64,000 nucleotides of DNA from assembly GCA_022478985.1 (NCBI GenBank), contig JAKSZP010017449.1:26562-90561 (forward strand), read 5' to 3'. A program made the translations under genes and the position numbers. Below, in pieces: positions 34,312 to 45,917 of the stretch (the first letter of the stretch is position 1; the number at the start of each line of letters is the position of its first letter). Origin of the DNA: Massospora cicadina (lineage: Eukaryota; Entomophthoromycota; Entomophthoromycetes; Entomophthorales; Entomophthoraceae). Under the pieces are notes generated by a model. It was not told where the DNA came from and did no database searches. It saw nothing but the letters and a program-made list of their open reading frames with translations.

Positions 34312-35140
34312 TTGAATATCCATTCGTTAATCAGTGCAGACTCATCCTACTCAAAATATACGCACTGTGACATTCTTATACCCAAAACAAGAGTCCATAT
34401 GATAATAGATATAGGTGCCCCAATCAACATATTTTCCACGAAGCTGGTGGCAAAGTTGACATTAAAGCTAGATGTAGAACACAGGATGGTATATGGGACT
34501 TCTGGAGCTGATAGCACAGTCTCTGAGGGAGCGTACAGTGTATTACCTATGCAGTTTGGGTCAAATTTTATGGTAGCTCGAGAATAAGTGTTACCACACA
34601 GTAATTACGATTTGATAATGGAACCAACTTTCTGCGACACTTTGTGCTGTCATTGACATGAAAGAGGAGGCGTTTGCAATTCTGGGGCAGCGGATCCCAA
34701 TTTACTTCACCTCCAGTTGAGTTTTAAAGGATCCAGTGCATATGGATCATATCAACCTGGCTTACAGTGATGGAGTGATTCCAGTTAGTTACTATCAAAT
34801 GAAGAGTAATACTCAAGCCCTTCCCAAGCAGATATACGAATTTCAAGAGCTACCTCTCAGAGCTGCTGGGCCTATATCTCTTCCTTCCATACACCAAGTC
34901 ATAGTGAACACTGGATTGAAACTAGAAGTGCAGTTAGGTTATATGGAGAGGTCATTAGCCTTATTAGCATTTGCGGCTGGATCATCATGTGGCCCCAGGC
35001 ATTATTCTCCCAGAACATGGGGAGATCAAGGTTTTGTTGGCAAACCTACAGAACTAACCAATGTGAATCTGCTGGCACCAAATAGTGGTATATTTAAACT
35101 TGGTCCCAGTGGAGGAGGTCCTCCAAGTTCACGAGTTTGA
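34312..35140 (+). pseudogene. Aspartic protease of A1
   Basis: 34312-34587 contains MIIDIGAPINIFSTKLVAKL, the retropepsin active-site region with D-T-G-A changed to D-I-G-A, followed by YGTSGADSTVSEG (flap region). The 134-codon piece 34736-35140 (VSYYQMKSNTQALPKQIYEF) is the C-terminal spacer toward RT. No named motif in the latter. Confidence 0.75.
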
Positions 35141-35199
35141 CTTACTAGATAAATAAGGTTTGTCCATCAAACCAAAGCTCGACATACTGGTGGTTGTAC

Positions 35200-36110
35200 C
35201 GCATGAAAATTTAATGGGTTATTGAAAGACCAGAAAAATCAGGTGGAAGCTTTATTTAAAATATAAGGAGATTTTTGCTGCGAAAATCATGATTTAAGGT
35301 GCGCACAGGGGGTGGTTTATTGATTGGACACTGAGGATCATCCTCCAATCAGGTCCCAGCCAATCCACCATTTGAGGGCAGCCAAAGAAGTAGTTACCAA
35401 GGAAATTAATTATCTGTTAGAGCAAGGGATGCTCAAACCATCCAAGAGTCCGTGGACTTCGCCTATTTTAATTGTAAAAAAGAAGGACGGCACCAACTGG
35501 GTAGTAATAGACTACTAAAAGCTCATCAGTATTACTAAAAAGGACTCATACCCCTTGACACAGCTTGACAATGCTGTAGATCAATTAGGGGGAGCTCATT
35601 ACTTCTCAGCGATGAATTTGATATCCAGTTATTGCAAATTGAGTTGACCTTGGCATAACAGGAAATAGCGCCATTATCACGTCCAAAGGGTTTTTCAAAC
35701 CAACAAGTATGCCCCAAGAGCTATGTATTTCCCCAGCTACGTTTCAGCGGTCTATGGACACTATTCCAGGCGACCTGAGTTTGTCATGCGTCCTTTCTAC
35801 CTTGACAATCTCATGTATTTTCTGAAAGTTCTCTGAGAATCTTAACAACCTGAAGGATGTCTTCCGTCTACTTGCAGAGGCTACAATTAAAATCTAGCCC
35901 CATAAAAGCCACTCTTTAAGGACCAACCGGAGTACCTTGGGTTTGTGGTAGTTGTGACTGGGATGAAGCCCCAATCAGCCAAAGCGGAGGCTATCTAAAG
36001 GGTGGCTGCGCCAACTAGTAAATGTGATATAAAAGTGTTTTTAGTGATGGTTGAAACTACCTCCACTTTATCCCTAACTTTAGTTTTGGAGGTCCTCTGT
36101 TTGAGCTATT
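35200..36110 (+). pseudogene. Reverse transcriptase of A1
   Basis: The open piece 35324-35518 carries VVTKEINYLLEQGMLKPSKS, then PILIVKKKDGTNWVVIDY. Further motifs: SYPLTQLDNAVDQLGGAHYF, and the catalytic box as YLDN at 35798-35809 (second Asp to Asn, GAC-AAT). That change alone would inactivate the enzyme. The region is homologous to A0 418-870, which keeps YLDD. Confidence 0.88.
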
Positions 36111-36600
36111 AAAGAAAAATGCTGCACTTGAATGGATGGAACGCCATCAATGCTCCTTTGATACACTTTGGATGAAGCTATTCAGTGCGCCAGTGCTGCA
36201 TTATCCCAAATTTTAATAAAGAGTTTATTGTACAGATTGAAGCCTCCCTTTCCACCGTTGGTGCTGTCCTATTAATAAAAGACAATGAGGAGGAGGAGCA
36301 CCCCGTTGCATACTGCAGTCAGAGAATGAACTTCCATGAGCATAACAATACCATGACCACATGGGAGTGCTTAGCGGTGATATATGCATATACAAAATTT
36401 ATGGTATATCTTCATGGAGTGAAGTTCAAATTAATAACAAATAATGCTTCATTACGCTGGTTGCAGAATCTCAAGGAACCTGAAGGGCGCCTAGCCTGGA
36501 GGACCCTCAAACTGCAGGCTTACAATTTTTAGATTCTCCACAGACTTGGTGAAAAGCACCAGAATTCTGAATGCTTTGTCAAGACTAGCAAAAATTGCAT
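36111..36600 (+). pseudogene. RNase H of A1
   Basis: The 115-codon frame 36185-36532 shows FNKEFIVQIEASLSTVGAVL, EEHPVAYCSQRMNFHEHNN, TTWECLAVIYAYTKFMVYL and ASLRWLQNLKEPEGRLAW. The first catalytic Asp position (DAS) reads EAS. The end motif would be ALSRLA at about 36570. Aligned with A0 at 1210-1490. Confidence 0.85.
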
Positions 36601-36739
36601 TTACAGCGGATTTAAGAAACATAATGTATGACAAAATGCTCAGCGGAAAGTATGATGATAAGCTGCTGCAGGTCATAAAGGCGTTGAATGAAATGCAAGC
36701 CAATACCTTCCAGCGGAATGGTGAGTTGTACAAGAAGAT

Positions 36740-37830
36740 TGGTGTTTCAACAGTGAACTACTTGCGACCCTCGGTATGGCCCAACTTTATCATGACCGCA
36801 CATAGGGCAGTTGACATTGAGGCATGCACAAGGTATTGAAATTGTTGCACACTCATAATTATTGGGTAATGCATGAACTTTGACATGCTGGAAATGAATA
36901 CTGCTGCCACCAGTGCCAAGTGGAGAAGCCATTCCTCCAGAAGACTGCATACCAGTTGGTAAAACTGCACTTTGCTTGGCACAAATTTCTATTAATGTTG
37001 TTGGCCCTCTTCCAACGGGAGCTAACTGGTCCAAGTACATTTTGGTGGCGATTGACCACTTGACCAGGTGGGTTGAAGCATGGGCGATATGGGACTTGGG
37101 GGGCAGTCACAGTGGCCAAGTTCATATTGGAATGAATTATCTAGTGACATGGATGACCTCATTCCTCCTTTCTGATAGCGAAACTAACTTCATTTCAAAC
37201 ATTCATCTGAAGCTGAGTGAGTTTATGGCCTTTCGCAGGGTTCTAATGACCACATATCACCCTGAGTTTAATGGGATGGTTGAGCAAGTGAATGGGACTT
37301 TAGTGAATGTACTTTGTAAACTGTTAGATGATCAACATTTAAAACGGAGTTCCCTCCTGTCCACTGCCATCTTTGCATATATCATAGCTATCATTCTGCC
37401 ATGGGGAAGAATCTCTTCCAATTGCTGTATGGATGACACCCTGCTCTTCTGGAGATGCTCTATGCCTGTGTGAAGATACTGGCAGAATGGACCCACAACG
37501 TTATCTGACAATGCTTGATGATATATTGTCAATTTCAAACCATAAAGTACTCATTTAGCTAGCCAAGAAGATAAAGAATCAGACTGCTGATTTAGTATGG
37601 CAGAGTGGGCTAGCCCAGTTCAAGATGGAGACATGGTTTAATTCCATGTTCAACACGGGTTTGGCAAAGAGCATAATTTGGCTAGTATCTGGATTGGGCC
37701 GTTTTAAATTATTGAGAATATTGTTGTAAACACTTATACTATCAATGACCCACAGAGTGGATGGACCTTGAACCTCATATATGTGAAGTTCCTCTGGGTG
37801 TATAAGCAATAGGAGACTTATTGTCCAGTC
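36740..37830 (+). pseudogene. Integrase of A1
   Basis: The 186-codon open piece 36913-37473 is the longest in the window. It covers the core: AQISINVVGPLPTGANWSKY, VAIDHLTRWVEAWAI, SFLLSDSETNFIS and TTYHPEFNGMVEQVNGTL. The first catalytic Asp reads Asn (SINVVG), the second is kept in SDSETNF, and Glu is kept in MVEQVNG. The zinc-binding start (36840-36910, HCCHQCQ-like CC pair in another frame) is partly readable. The C-terminal tail runs to VKFLWVYKQ before the polypurine tract. Confidence 0.88.
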
Positions 37831-37840
37831 AAGGGGGTAA

Positions 37841-38423
37841 TGTTGTGATTCTGATATGACTGAATGCTAAGCCCAAAGTTTCTACGGCAGAATGGGTATA
37901 ATCCTCCAAGTCTGTTTACAAATTGCGAGTATCTGTCTCATTAGTATAAGGTGATATTGTGTTAAAAAGTAAGATGGTTTGCCTCTGAATCAGGTGATAA
38001 GTAAATGTTGACAAATGACAAATAATGAGATGTTGACATATAATGGTAGTGAATGGATCGCCTCAGATTAAGGCGATTGTGAATTTTAATACATAGTAAC
38101 CTCTTACAGAACCAATGAGTTGTGGAATGAATTACTAAGAAAAATGGCCGGTATCAAAATGAAATCACTGAGATATCAGTGAGATGAGTAGATTGGAGGA
38201 GGAGGATTGTTTGCAGTTGAGAGCGAGCAGACAGCGAGGATCTGCTGTATATATTCAATTAAAATGAAAGAGTATCTTTTGGGCAATTACTTCTGTCTAT
38301 CAAAAGTTTATTAATTTTTTTTGAGGATGGCAAGGATCATATTGTCAGTCCTATTGCTCAGTGGTCTTAACTCTGTGCAAAACCTCTCAGCGTATCTTAG
38401 CTATACCGCTTAATCTTATAACA
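37841..38423 (+). repeat. Right LTR of A1
   Basis: 583 bp, begins right after AAGGGGGTAA. It shares CTTAACTCTGTGCAAAACC and GCGTATCTTAG.TATACCGCT with the left LTR. Confidence 0.88.
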
Positions 38424-38601
38424 GAATCAAAGAGATAATTGGAAAAAAGACAAAAACACTTACAGCAATGTGTTTCAGTAGCTTCAAGGCTATGGAGCAA
38501 TAATAACAGTATAATCAATTTAATTATACAGAGATTTTGGGCTAAGCAAATTGTTAATATAGTGATTTGAGGGTTAGCAGTGCCAGGGTGGCAAGGGATC
38601 A
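38424..38601. other. Spacer between A1 and B2
   Basis: 178 bp, no gene. Ends with the left GATCA target duplication (38597-38601) of B2. Confidence 0.7.
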
Positions 38602-39368
38602 TGTTGGACAATTATATTTGGGTTATATTATCAAAAATATTCTGGTGCCAATTAATTTAAGTAATACTAAAAATTTCGTTCCTAATTCTTGGCGGTTTTG
38701 TCTCAAGTGGATTAATGAAATTAAGAATAGTATTAAGGCAAAATCTCTCTAATCAAGCGATGAGGCTACTTCAAAACCCTTGAAGACTATCTAAACTAAC
38801 TTGGAAGTCCACCCACGCACCAGTTTAACTTAAGTGCAGCTTTCAAAGAGAAAACAACCAATTATATAGACCTGAGGGGAGTTCAAGCGATAAAATTTAG
38901 CTAACAATTACCAACTAGGACATCTGGTAATCAGCCAAGATGAAAAATATTTTCAAGATACCTAATTGGGTCAAATATTCAATCCTTACCACATAGTCTT
39001 ATCATACCTGATGTCGACTCAACATGCAAAAATAAAGCCCTATCAAGGTGAAAAAACATCAAGAGGCAGGATAGGCTGAAATGACATTTTTCAAAATAAA
39101 GCTACCCTCCACATATTACAAATTCCCTTAATACTCTCGTTTTAAACCTTAGAGTACCATAACTACTATTGCACTAATTTAATAAGAGATCGCTTTTATC
39201 CCAGATTTTGATATTATTAAACTTATGTTATTTACTTATATTTGTGGTCTACTTTTATCCCCAATACTATATACAAGAAGTTGCTAGTTTTAGTACTCTA
39301 GCGAATGTTATTTTGTTTTAATACTAAGAAACTGCGCCTGGAAGCATCATAGTGTCAGGATTCCAACA
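38602..39368 (+). repeat. Left LTR of B2
   Basis: 767 bp; ends ATTCCAACA, followed by AT and then TGGTGCTCACTAC (39371-39383) as primer-binding site. Confidence 0.9.
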
Positions 39369-39439
39369 ATTGGTGCTCACTACTGTGTGACCTTGCACAA
39401 CAATATTATAACTATAATAAAGGAGTTTGGGCGAGTAAC

Positions 39440-40790
39440 CCTCCTGACCTCCCTACTGAAAAGAACAAAGGATATCTACTTTAGAACATCACCTGGCAAA
39501 ATCTTTCTTGTGCCTTGAGAGCTCAAACGGCGCCCCTCTAACAAAATAAATGGGCCACCATTGCTGTCCATAAACCCTTTTAGAGATAATTTTACCCTAG
39601 GTGAGGGTAGTATTTCATCATTTCTCTCATCTATGAATCTGTCATAGAAGGGATTACTGATTGCCAAAAATCTAGTATATCCTCTCTTGCCTAAGTCGTA
39701 TAAACCATTAGTCATGGTTCCTCATATGGAAGCCCTTAGTACAGGGCGGAGATTAAGGAAGCGCTCATTGAGGAATTTGGCTCAAAGTAGAGTTTAAGTA
39801 GAAAAAAGCATGTATTTATGTGCATTAGCATTCAAAAGGGTACTCAATTGCAACATTTTGTTTATCAGTTCCACAATGAAGCCCAGCCATTGTTAATTGC
39901 AAAAATGCTACCTCTTGACGACGCTGTTGCTGCCATTCTGACTGGCTACACATTCAACCCTAGAAAGGCATATTTCTTGGTGAATTAATGCTTCTGGATT
40001 GTTGAGATATAAAGAAGGTGTTGTTAGAAGTTTCATATTTCTATAAAGTTTATACTACCCAAGAAGCTGTATTTAAACAAATGTCTTATCCATTGAGGTT
40101 CTCTCAACCGTTTTGGCAGAAGGAGTCCATAAAGGCTCCCATGACCCCTCCTGTGCCTATTCCCATATCAAAGCGGGCTTAGGCAGTGCAACTCAAAACA
40201 GATTTCACTCCACCACATAAGGTTGGCCAGAGCTCAGCATTAATGACAGGCCAACACTCCCTTCCATCATCTTCTCCCAGACTGCGCCTTGTGCTTTCAG
40301 TGGAGACTTTGCCAGCCCCATGCCCTCCACCAAGAAGATTCCTAAAGCGGATTAATTGTCACGTCTTACCAAGATGCAGTCCATGACTGCCTCAACATCT
40401 TCTCTGGATGCTCGCATATTAAATCCTGCCTTCAAGTTGCAGCCAAAATCTGGAATTCCTTCAACATGTGAGATTAAGTTAAACTTACCAAACCAGCCTA
40501 AAATTGCTCAAGCCAAAGTCCATTAATGCTAAAATGTCTTCTCCCCCAGCTAAAATGGTAGGCGCACGCCCTAAGGGCATCCACTGCAACCAAGAAGGGT
40601 ATTCTGCCAAGGTGTACCATATAGAGATAGCTGATGAATTCAATGCAAATGATTTTTACTTCCTTCATACCACTCCTCTGACTTGCATAGATAATCCCTC
40701 TGATGATGAATCTGAAGGGAGCTATGAGGACGTTGGATATTATATCCTAAGAGCGTCAGTTTGAGTAAGAAATAGGATCAGTTGAACCAT
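39440..40790 (+). pseudogene. Gag region of B2
   Basis: Plus-strand reading in changing frames shows a capsid-like segment near 39680-40080 (KMLPLDDAVAAILTGY near 39902-39950, counterpart of LPLNDAIAAVL in B1), then a Ser/Pro-rich linker (40186-40386). The open piece 40504-40764 follows with HCNQEGYSAKVYHIEIADEF and the acidic DESEGSYEDVGYYIL shared with B1. No zinc knuckle seen. The minus-strand open piece 39476-39715 is a shadow. Confidence 0.65.
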
Positions 40791-41019
40791 GAAGGAGTGA
40801 ATAAGGCCATTTATCTGATGAAACCTATCTTAGCCTAGTTCTAAGGACCCTCAGATTATTTAAGCTGCTAATTATGCTGATCATTTCATTGCCCTATTGA
40901 TCCAAACCATTCAGCATGCTCATACTTTACAATCTATCAAAGATCTCAATTCTGAGGCAGCTCTAAAAAATGTCTTTACTTTACTTCTTAAGGAGGTTTT
41001 AGCTCTCCCCTAACTTCAG

Positions 41020-42060
41020 TAGAACTGAAACTAAGGTTGAGGTCGTCATCAACATGGTATGGGTTATGGTCATCCTTGACACTGGTTCTAAGTTCAATGT
41101 GATCTCCTCAAGACTTATCAGGAAGATTAAGTTGGTGCCTAACCTAGAATACTCCTAAAAGTATGGAAAAAAGGGTCCTTTTAGTACACGTGCTATTGAG
41201 GCATACTCATCTTTAGCACTCAGATTTGAAAGCTTATCCTTTTGGCACCTGCTGTGGCCTTAGATAACAATATTTATGAGACTTATTGGAACTCAATTTA
41301 TTCTTGAAAAGTACGAATTTTCATTTATAAAACAGTTTTTTATCTCCCTGCTCAACTATGAGGATCCTCTGTATCTAACTAATACTGGACCTAACAAAAA
41401 AGTATACTCTTGATCATTTGAGTACCCTTCCTCTGCATTATTTCAAATTACACAACATCAGAAAAAATATATCAAGAAATTTTACCTAGTTCTTTGGACG
41501 TTTTAGAGGGTACTCCATTTTATGCTTCTAAAGAGGTGTAATCAAGTTTGGTAACCAACGGAGATTGGCACCAAGATTAACTCACAAATCTCACAAAAAC
41601 TGCTTACTACACATAATCATAGTCGTGGAGAAAAAACCTTTAGAACCCTGAGTATTGCATGGTATACTAGACCCTGCCTACCAGCGACTTATTAATATTT
41701 TATTAGGGAATATCACTAATAATGATATGCTTTGAAGAAGCATCAAATGATAGGAAAATGCCTAACAATCTAAAAAAGGATTTTGGAAAAGCTCACTTTA
41801 TTTAATTCTACGCTAGATATGTGCTTACCTAATGACAGATCTTTATGTTTTTTCTTAAAATCCCCATTCCAGATGAACTAACTACTGATAAGCATGAAAC
41901 TTTAAACCTTTTATAGATACCTACAGTGGTATATTATCCAAATCTGAGACTAATTATGTGCACATGAAGGATTGGAGCCACACAATTGATGTTGGTGAAC
42001 CTGTTGGAGATACAACTAAGATGACCAAAATTACTCCAGATCGAGATTTGATTTTAGTCT
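41020..42060 (+). pseudogene. Aspartic protease region of B2
   Basis: At about 41065-41130 the frame reads VMVILDTGSKFNVISSRLIR, a retropepsin active-site region with D-T-G-S intact, unlike B1, A1 and C. It is followed by fragmentary counterparts of B1's protease-RT spacer (KKHQMIGK near 41735, as in VVKKHHEIGKG of B1). Multiple stops. Confidence 0.75.
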
Positions 42061-42640
42061 AATGAAAATAAAAAATTCACAACTGGTATTCACTGATTCT
42101 CAATTTGACCAAAGAAAGACCCTTTAGAGTTATCAATCTCCTATGAAAAGTGAGGCTGACCAATCTGAGGAAGTTCAGCAATCTGAGATGAATAAGCAAT
42201 CCAAAATTGACCAAGCATATCAAAGGGGCTAAGCCCTCGCTAAGAAGGTCAATTGCATCTAACAAGAGCTCTATTAAAATCTGATCCCAAGTATTTTGGT
42301 AAAGATGATAATCAGCCATATCGGCCCTCTGGTAGGAAAGATCTTACCTTGGGTGAATCATGGAAATCCTCGCAAAGAACCACAAAATTTTCCCTATATA
42401 AATATCTCTGGTTTCTAATTAATAAAGTATCTCAATTCTTGTCTCGCATAACCTAATTCTGAACTATTTAATACAGGATTCTGATTTTCCAATTGGAACC
42501 AACTATAGCAACAGAACTAATAACTTTGTTACAATTGTGTCGATCTTTGGTAGAGCCACAAAACTAATAATTTTATAGCCTTTGTAGAGCCTGCTTATTA
42601 AAATTTCTCACAAAATTCCAATAATACTAGTTCTATCTAA
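42061..42640 (+). other. AT-rich insertion or decayed linker in B2
   Basis: In B1 the protease spacer leads to RT within about 200 bp; here about 600 bp of AT-rich sequence intervene. Open pieces on either strand (42077-42319 minus, 42253-42456 plus) have no motif. Possibly an insertion, but I find no ends. Confidence 0.35.
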
Positions 42641-43440
42641 ACTAAACTATATCATATAACAAATATCAAAGAGCAACAGATGAGGACAGAGCTCAAGCAG
42701 TTACTTGTAGTTGGATTACTAGTACTTTCCCAATGCCCTTAGGCGTATCCTCTCCTACTTATTAAAAAGAAAAACAGAGTTTATTATGTAGTTGTAGATT
42801 ACCAGAAATTGAACAATGTAAAAAAGAAAGATTACTATACTATCCCTTACATTATTGACGCTCTCACACAGCTATCTGGCTCCATTTTCTTTTTGGCTTT
42901 AGACTTGGAAAGAGAATACAGGCAAATGGACTTTGGATTCGGCAAGAGGTTACAGGCAAATGGAACTTTCTCCCCTGAGATCAGTAGAAATGTACTCTCA
43001 TTTGCAGCAAAGGCCTATATGTCAGCTAACCTGACTACCTCAGGGGTTGTGCAGAGCTCCTTCATCATCACAATAAGCGATAAATCATATCTTACAGGAT
43101 CTTGAGCTAAGTTTTATAATTTCTATCTCAATTCCATCAAAGCCTATCTCTAAAACGTTTAATGGACATCTCACTTATCCAAAAGAAGTTTTTAACGTCT
43201 TCATGTGTACATCATCAGGTTGAAACATCCAAAAGCACTTTTTAAAAGAAATTAGATTTTCTTGGACATGCTCTCTCACAGGAAGGGATTAAACTTTACA
43301 AGGTAAGGTGAAGCAATATAAAATTTGCCATCTCCTTAAAACCTATAAAATATCCTGGTATTTCTGCATATGACGGGGCTTAAAATCAATTCATCCTCGA
43401 GCTCACCAAGCTCAGTGAGCCTCTCATTGACAAATGGCTA
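42640..43440 (+). pseudogene. Reverse transcriptase of B2
   Basis: MRTELKQLLVVGLL opens the RT (about 42675). KKKNRVYYVVVDYQKLNNV and ALTQLSGSIFFLALDLE lie at 42770-42915. The active-site YxDD region is not readable near 43090-43150 and is probably lost by decay. Thumb: FLDMLSHRKGLNF-like near 43258. Homologous to B1. Confidence 0.75.
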
Positions 43441-43930
43441 AGAGCACTCCTTTATATTGGGGTGCAAACAAAAGGCTGCCTTTGAGACGTTAAATAATTT
43501 ACTACAGAAACTTCCTATCCTATGTCACTTGGACTATGACAGACCCTTCATTCTGTTTACCAACGCCTCTAATTATGCCGTTGGAGCCATCCTGGCTCAA
43601 TTGGATGAAAATGGTGTAGATAAACCTGTTTCCTATTTCAGCAAAAAGATTTTGAAATCTAAATGCAACTATAGCGTCACCAAAAAGGACTGCCTTGCTG
43701 TCTTACTCGGTGTAAAACAATACCTCATTTTTTATATAAAACTTTCTTTGACCTGATTGCTGACAAAGAGTTCTTAAAGTGGTTACAAAAATATGAAGGT
43801 TTCCACTGGGCGGTTGGCTCTTTAGGACTTGATCCTCCAACATTATAATATGAAAATTGAACATTGAACAGGAAACTCGCCATATAGATGTCAATGGATT
43901 GACTCGGCTACCTGTCCTTTACTTGTATAA
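43441..43930 (+). pseudogene. RNase H of B2
   Basis: The open piece 43457-43756 reads AFETLNNLLQKLPILCHLDY, FILFTNASNYAVGAILAQLD and KKDCLAVLLGVKQYL. The DAS start reads NAS. The end motif is HIDVNGLTRLPVL (about 43880-43920). Very similar to B1 (ASDYAVGTILAQLDENG against ASNYAVGAILAQLDENG). Confidence 0.87.
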
Positions 43931-45140
43931 TTTTGAAGCTGAAAAATTACCTGGTTTTCTTATGATCCATGATTCCCATATGATGAGTGTGAACCAGTCA
44001 AAAAATCTTGAAAAATGCTCCTGCAAAACTAAGGTTGAAGGCTTAAATTCATATATAAAGGCAAGGGCAAATTGGCTGCCCTATCTGTGACCTTCATAAC
44101 GAAAACCTGCCATTATGTGGGCCCACTCTACCCTTGGACACGACGAATGTAAGATAAACTTATGAATGGATTAAATATTTGTACTAATGGGAGCAAGTCA
44201 TGGAATCCATTATCAAAGAACTTGATGTCTGTTTAACTTGAATTTTAATTGAGTTCTAAAACCATATATCTGTATCACTTACTACCCCTCAGCAACCTTT
44301 CCACACAATAAGTTTAGATGAGTTAGGTCCTCTACACCAGAATATCAGTGGTAATCTCTTTATACTAGTAAGTATTGCTCACTACACAAAATATATTGAA
44401 GCAGTGGCTCTCCTGGACTAAACTGTTAAAGCTACTTCAACTTTTCTTCATCAATAAATTTTACTCCGCCATGACTTCCCCAGGTTCTACTCTGTGACAA
44501 CGGGAAGAATCTTACCTCCAGAGTAATAAAGATCCTGGCTACCTCAATGGGAGCAAAACAACTCAGCTTGGCTCCCTATAACACTTTGATGAACGGTATC
44601 ATAGAAAGAGCCAATGGAACCTTTATCCTTATTACAAAAAATGGGTAGGTCAAACTCTCTACATTGCGATCAGTTCTTTCCTTGTGCCCTATATCAATCA
44701 TAATTGTTTTCGCTGAATCTTTAAGATGTTTCTATTCCACATTTTATATGGTCAAGACCAGGAGTGACCACTCTGTTAGCTAAAGAAGTCTTCTATGCTA
44801 GGACATATGATCCTTTCAAGGCCATGAAGAGGAAATCTAAACACATCTTCCAGCTGCACTCTGAGGCCAATACCAATCTAAACAACACTGTCACTAAAAA
44901 GGGCCAATCATAATAATGAGAACTACCTTTACCTTCTTTTAAATCATCTGTTGCAGCTTTATATTATCATAATTATATTACTACAAGAAGTGGCAAACAC
45001 AATCCAATTTTGATAAGGAACATTCATTATTGCCTATAAGCGGGGTGCTTAATATTCTGTCAAGTCTTTGGTTTCTGGAGTTAAATCAACTGAGTACATG
45101 CACGGTTCTACCCTCTATTCGCCCCCACAACATTTTTTAA
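43931..45140 (+). pseudogene. Integrase of B2
   Basis: Core start at about 44305-44405: ISLDELGPLHQNISGNLFIL, with the first catalytic Asp kept, then YTKYIEAVALL. The second motif is near 44485-44510 (CDNGKNLTS) and the third near 44590-44615 (ERANGTF with the Glu), both in shifted frames. A Lys-rich tail continues (KEVFYARTYDPFKAMKRKSK, about 44786-44840). The polypurine-like TTTTTTAAGGTGGTA precedes the right LTR. Confidence 0.8.
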
Positions 45141-45148
45141 GGTGGTAT

Positions 45149-45917
45149 TGTCAGACAATTTAATGTACAACTATTAGATAAGAATATTCTGGCGCCAAAA
45201 TAGTTTAGATATTACTAAGAATTCCGTGCTTAAATATCTGTGGATTATCTCGATCAAAATAATGGTATACTCCTAATAGCAGCCAAATAACTCTAATTAA
45301 ACTGATGTGGTTACTTTAAACCACTAACGGAATAGGCAAGCTGACATGGAAGTCCACCATGCACTAGCTTAACTTTAGTGCAACTTCCTAAGAAAAACAA
45401 ATCCTCTTTTTAATAGACCTGAAGAATGTTCATGGAGATGAAAATAATTTATTAACAATCACTAACTAGTACATCATTTAATCAGCCAAGATGAAATATT
45501 TTTAAGATACCTGATTGGGTCATATATATTCAACTCTTATCACATAGATTTTCGAACTTATGTCAACTCAATCCAAAGATAAAGCCCTATTGAGGTGAAA
45601 GGATTTTTGAGAGGTATGATAGGCTAAGTTTACATTTAACAATTCAAGTCACCCTCCTTCTATTTTAAATTTTCTTGCTCCTCTTTTTTCTGCCTTGGAG
45701 TATGATATCTACTGGGGTTATTAAAAAATAAGGGATTGCTTTTATCACAGATTTTAAAATTTTTTAAAAATAAGTCTAGGCGCTTCTATTTGTGATCCAC
45801 TTTTATCTCCAAAACCTTATACAAGCAGTTGTTGAGTTTTAATACTCTGGCAACTGCTATATTGTTATATTCCGTTGTAAAAGCACCTGAGAGCACCATA
45901 ATGCCAGTATTACAACT
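45149..45917 (+). repeat. Right LTR of B2
   Basis: 769 bp; GATCA target copy follows at 45918-45922. Confidence 0.9.

Larger units (their letters stand above)
32362..38423 (+). mobile_element. Ty3/gypsy element A1, complete but decayed
   Basis: LTRs 32362-32939 and 37841-38423. Both start TGTTGTGATTCTGATATGACT and end near ATACCGCT....TTATAACA. Internal gag, protease, RT, RNase H and integrase are in Ty3/gypsy order, with polypurine AAGGGGGTAA just before the right LTR. Same family as A0. A 5-bp target duplication is not recognisable. Confidence 0.92.
38602..45917 (+). mobile_element. Ty3/gypsy element B2 with exact 5-bp target duplication
   Basis: LTRs 38602-39368 (767 bp) and 45149-45917 (769 bp) start TGTTGGACAATT / TGTCAGACAATT. 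They share AATATTCTGG.GCCAA and TGGAAGTCCACC, and end near TTCCAACA / TATTACAACT. GATCA precedes the left LTR (38597-38601) and follows the right (45918-45922). Primer site TGGTGCTCACTAC at 39371. Internal genes are those of B1 (shared RNase H, gag-protease spacer), so B1 and B2 are one lineage. Confidence 0.93.
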
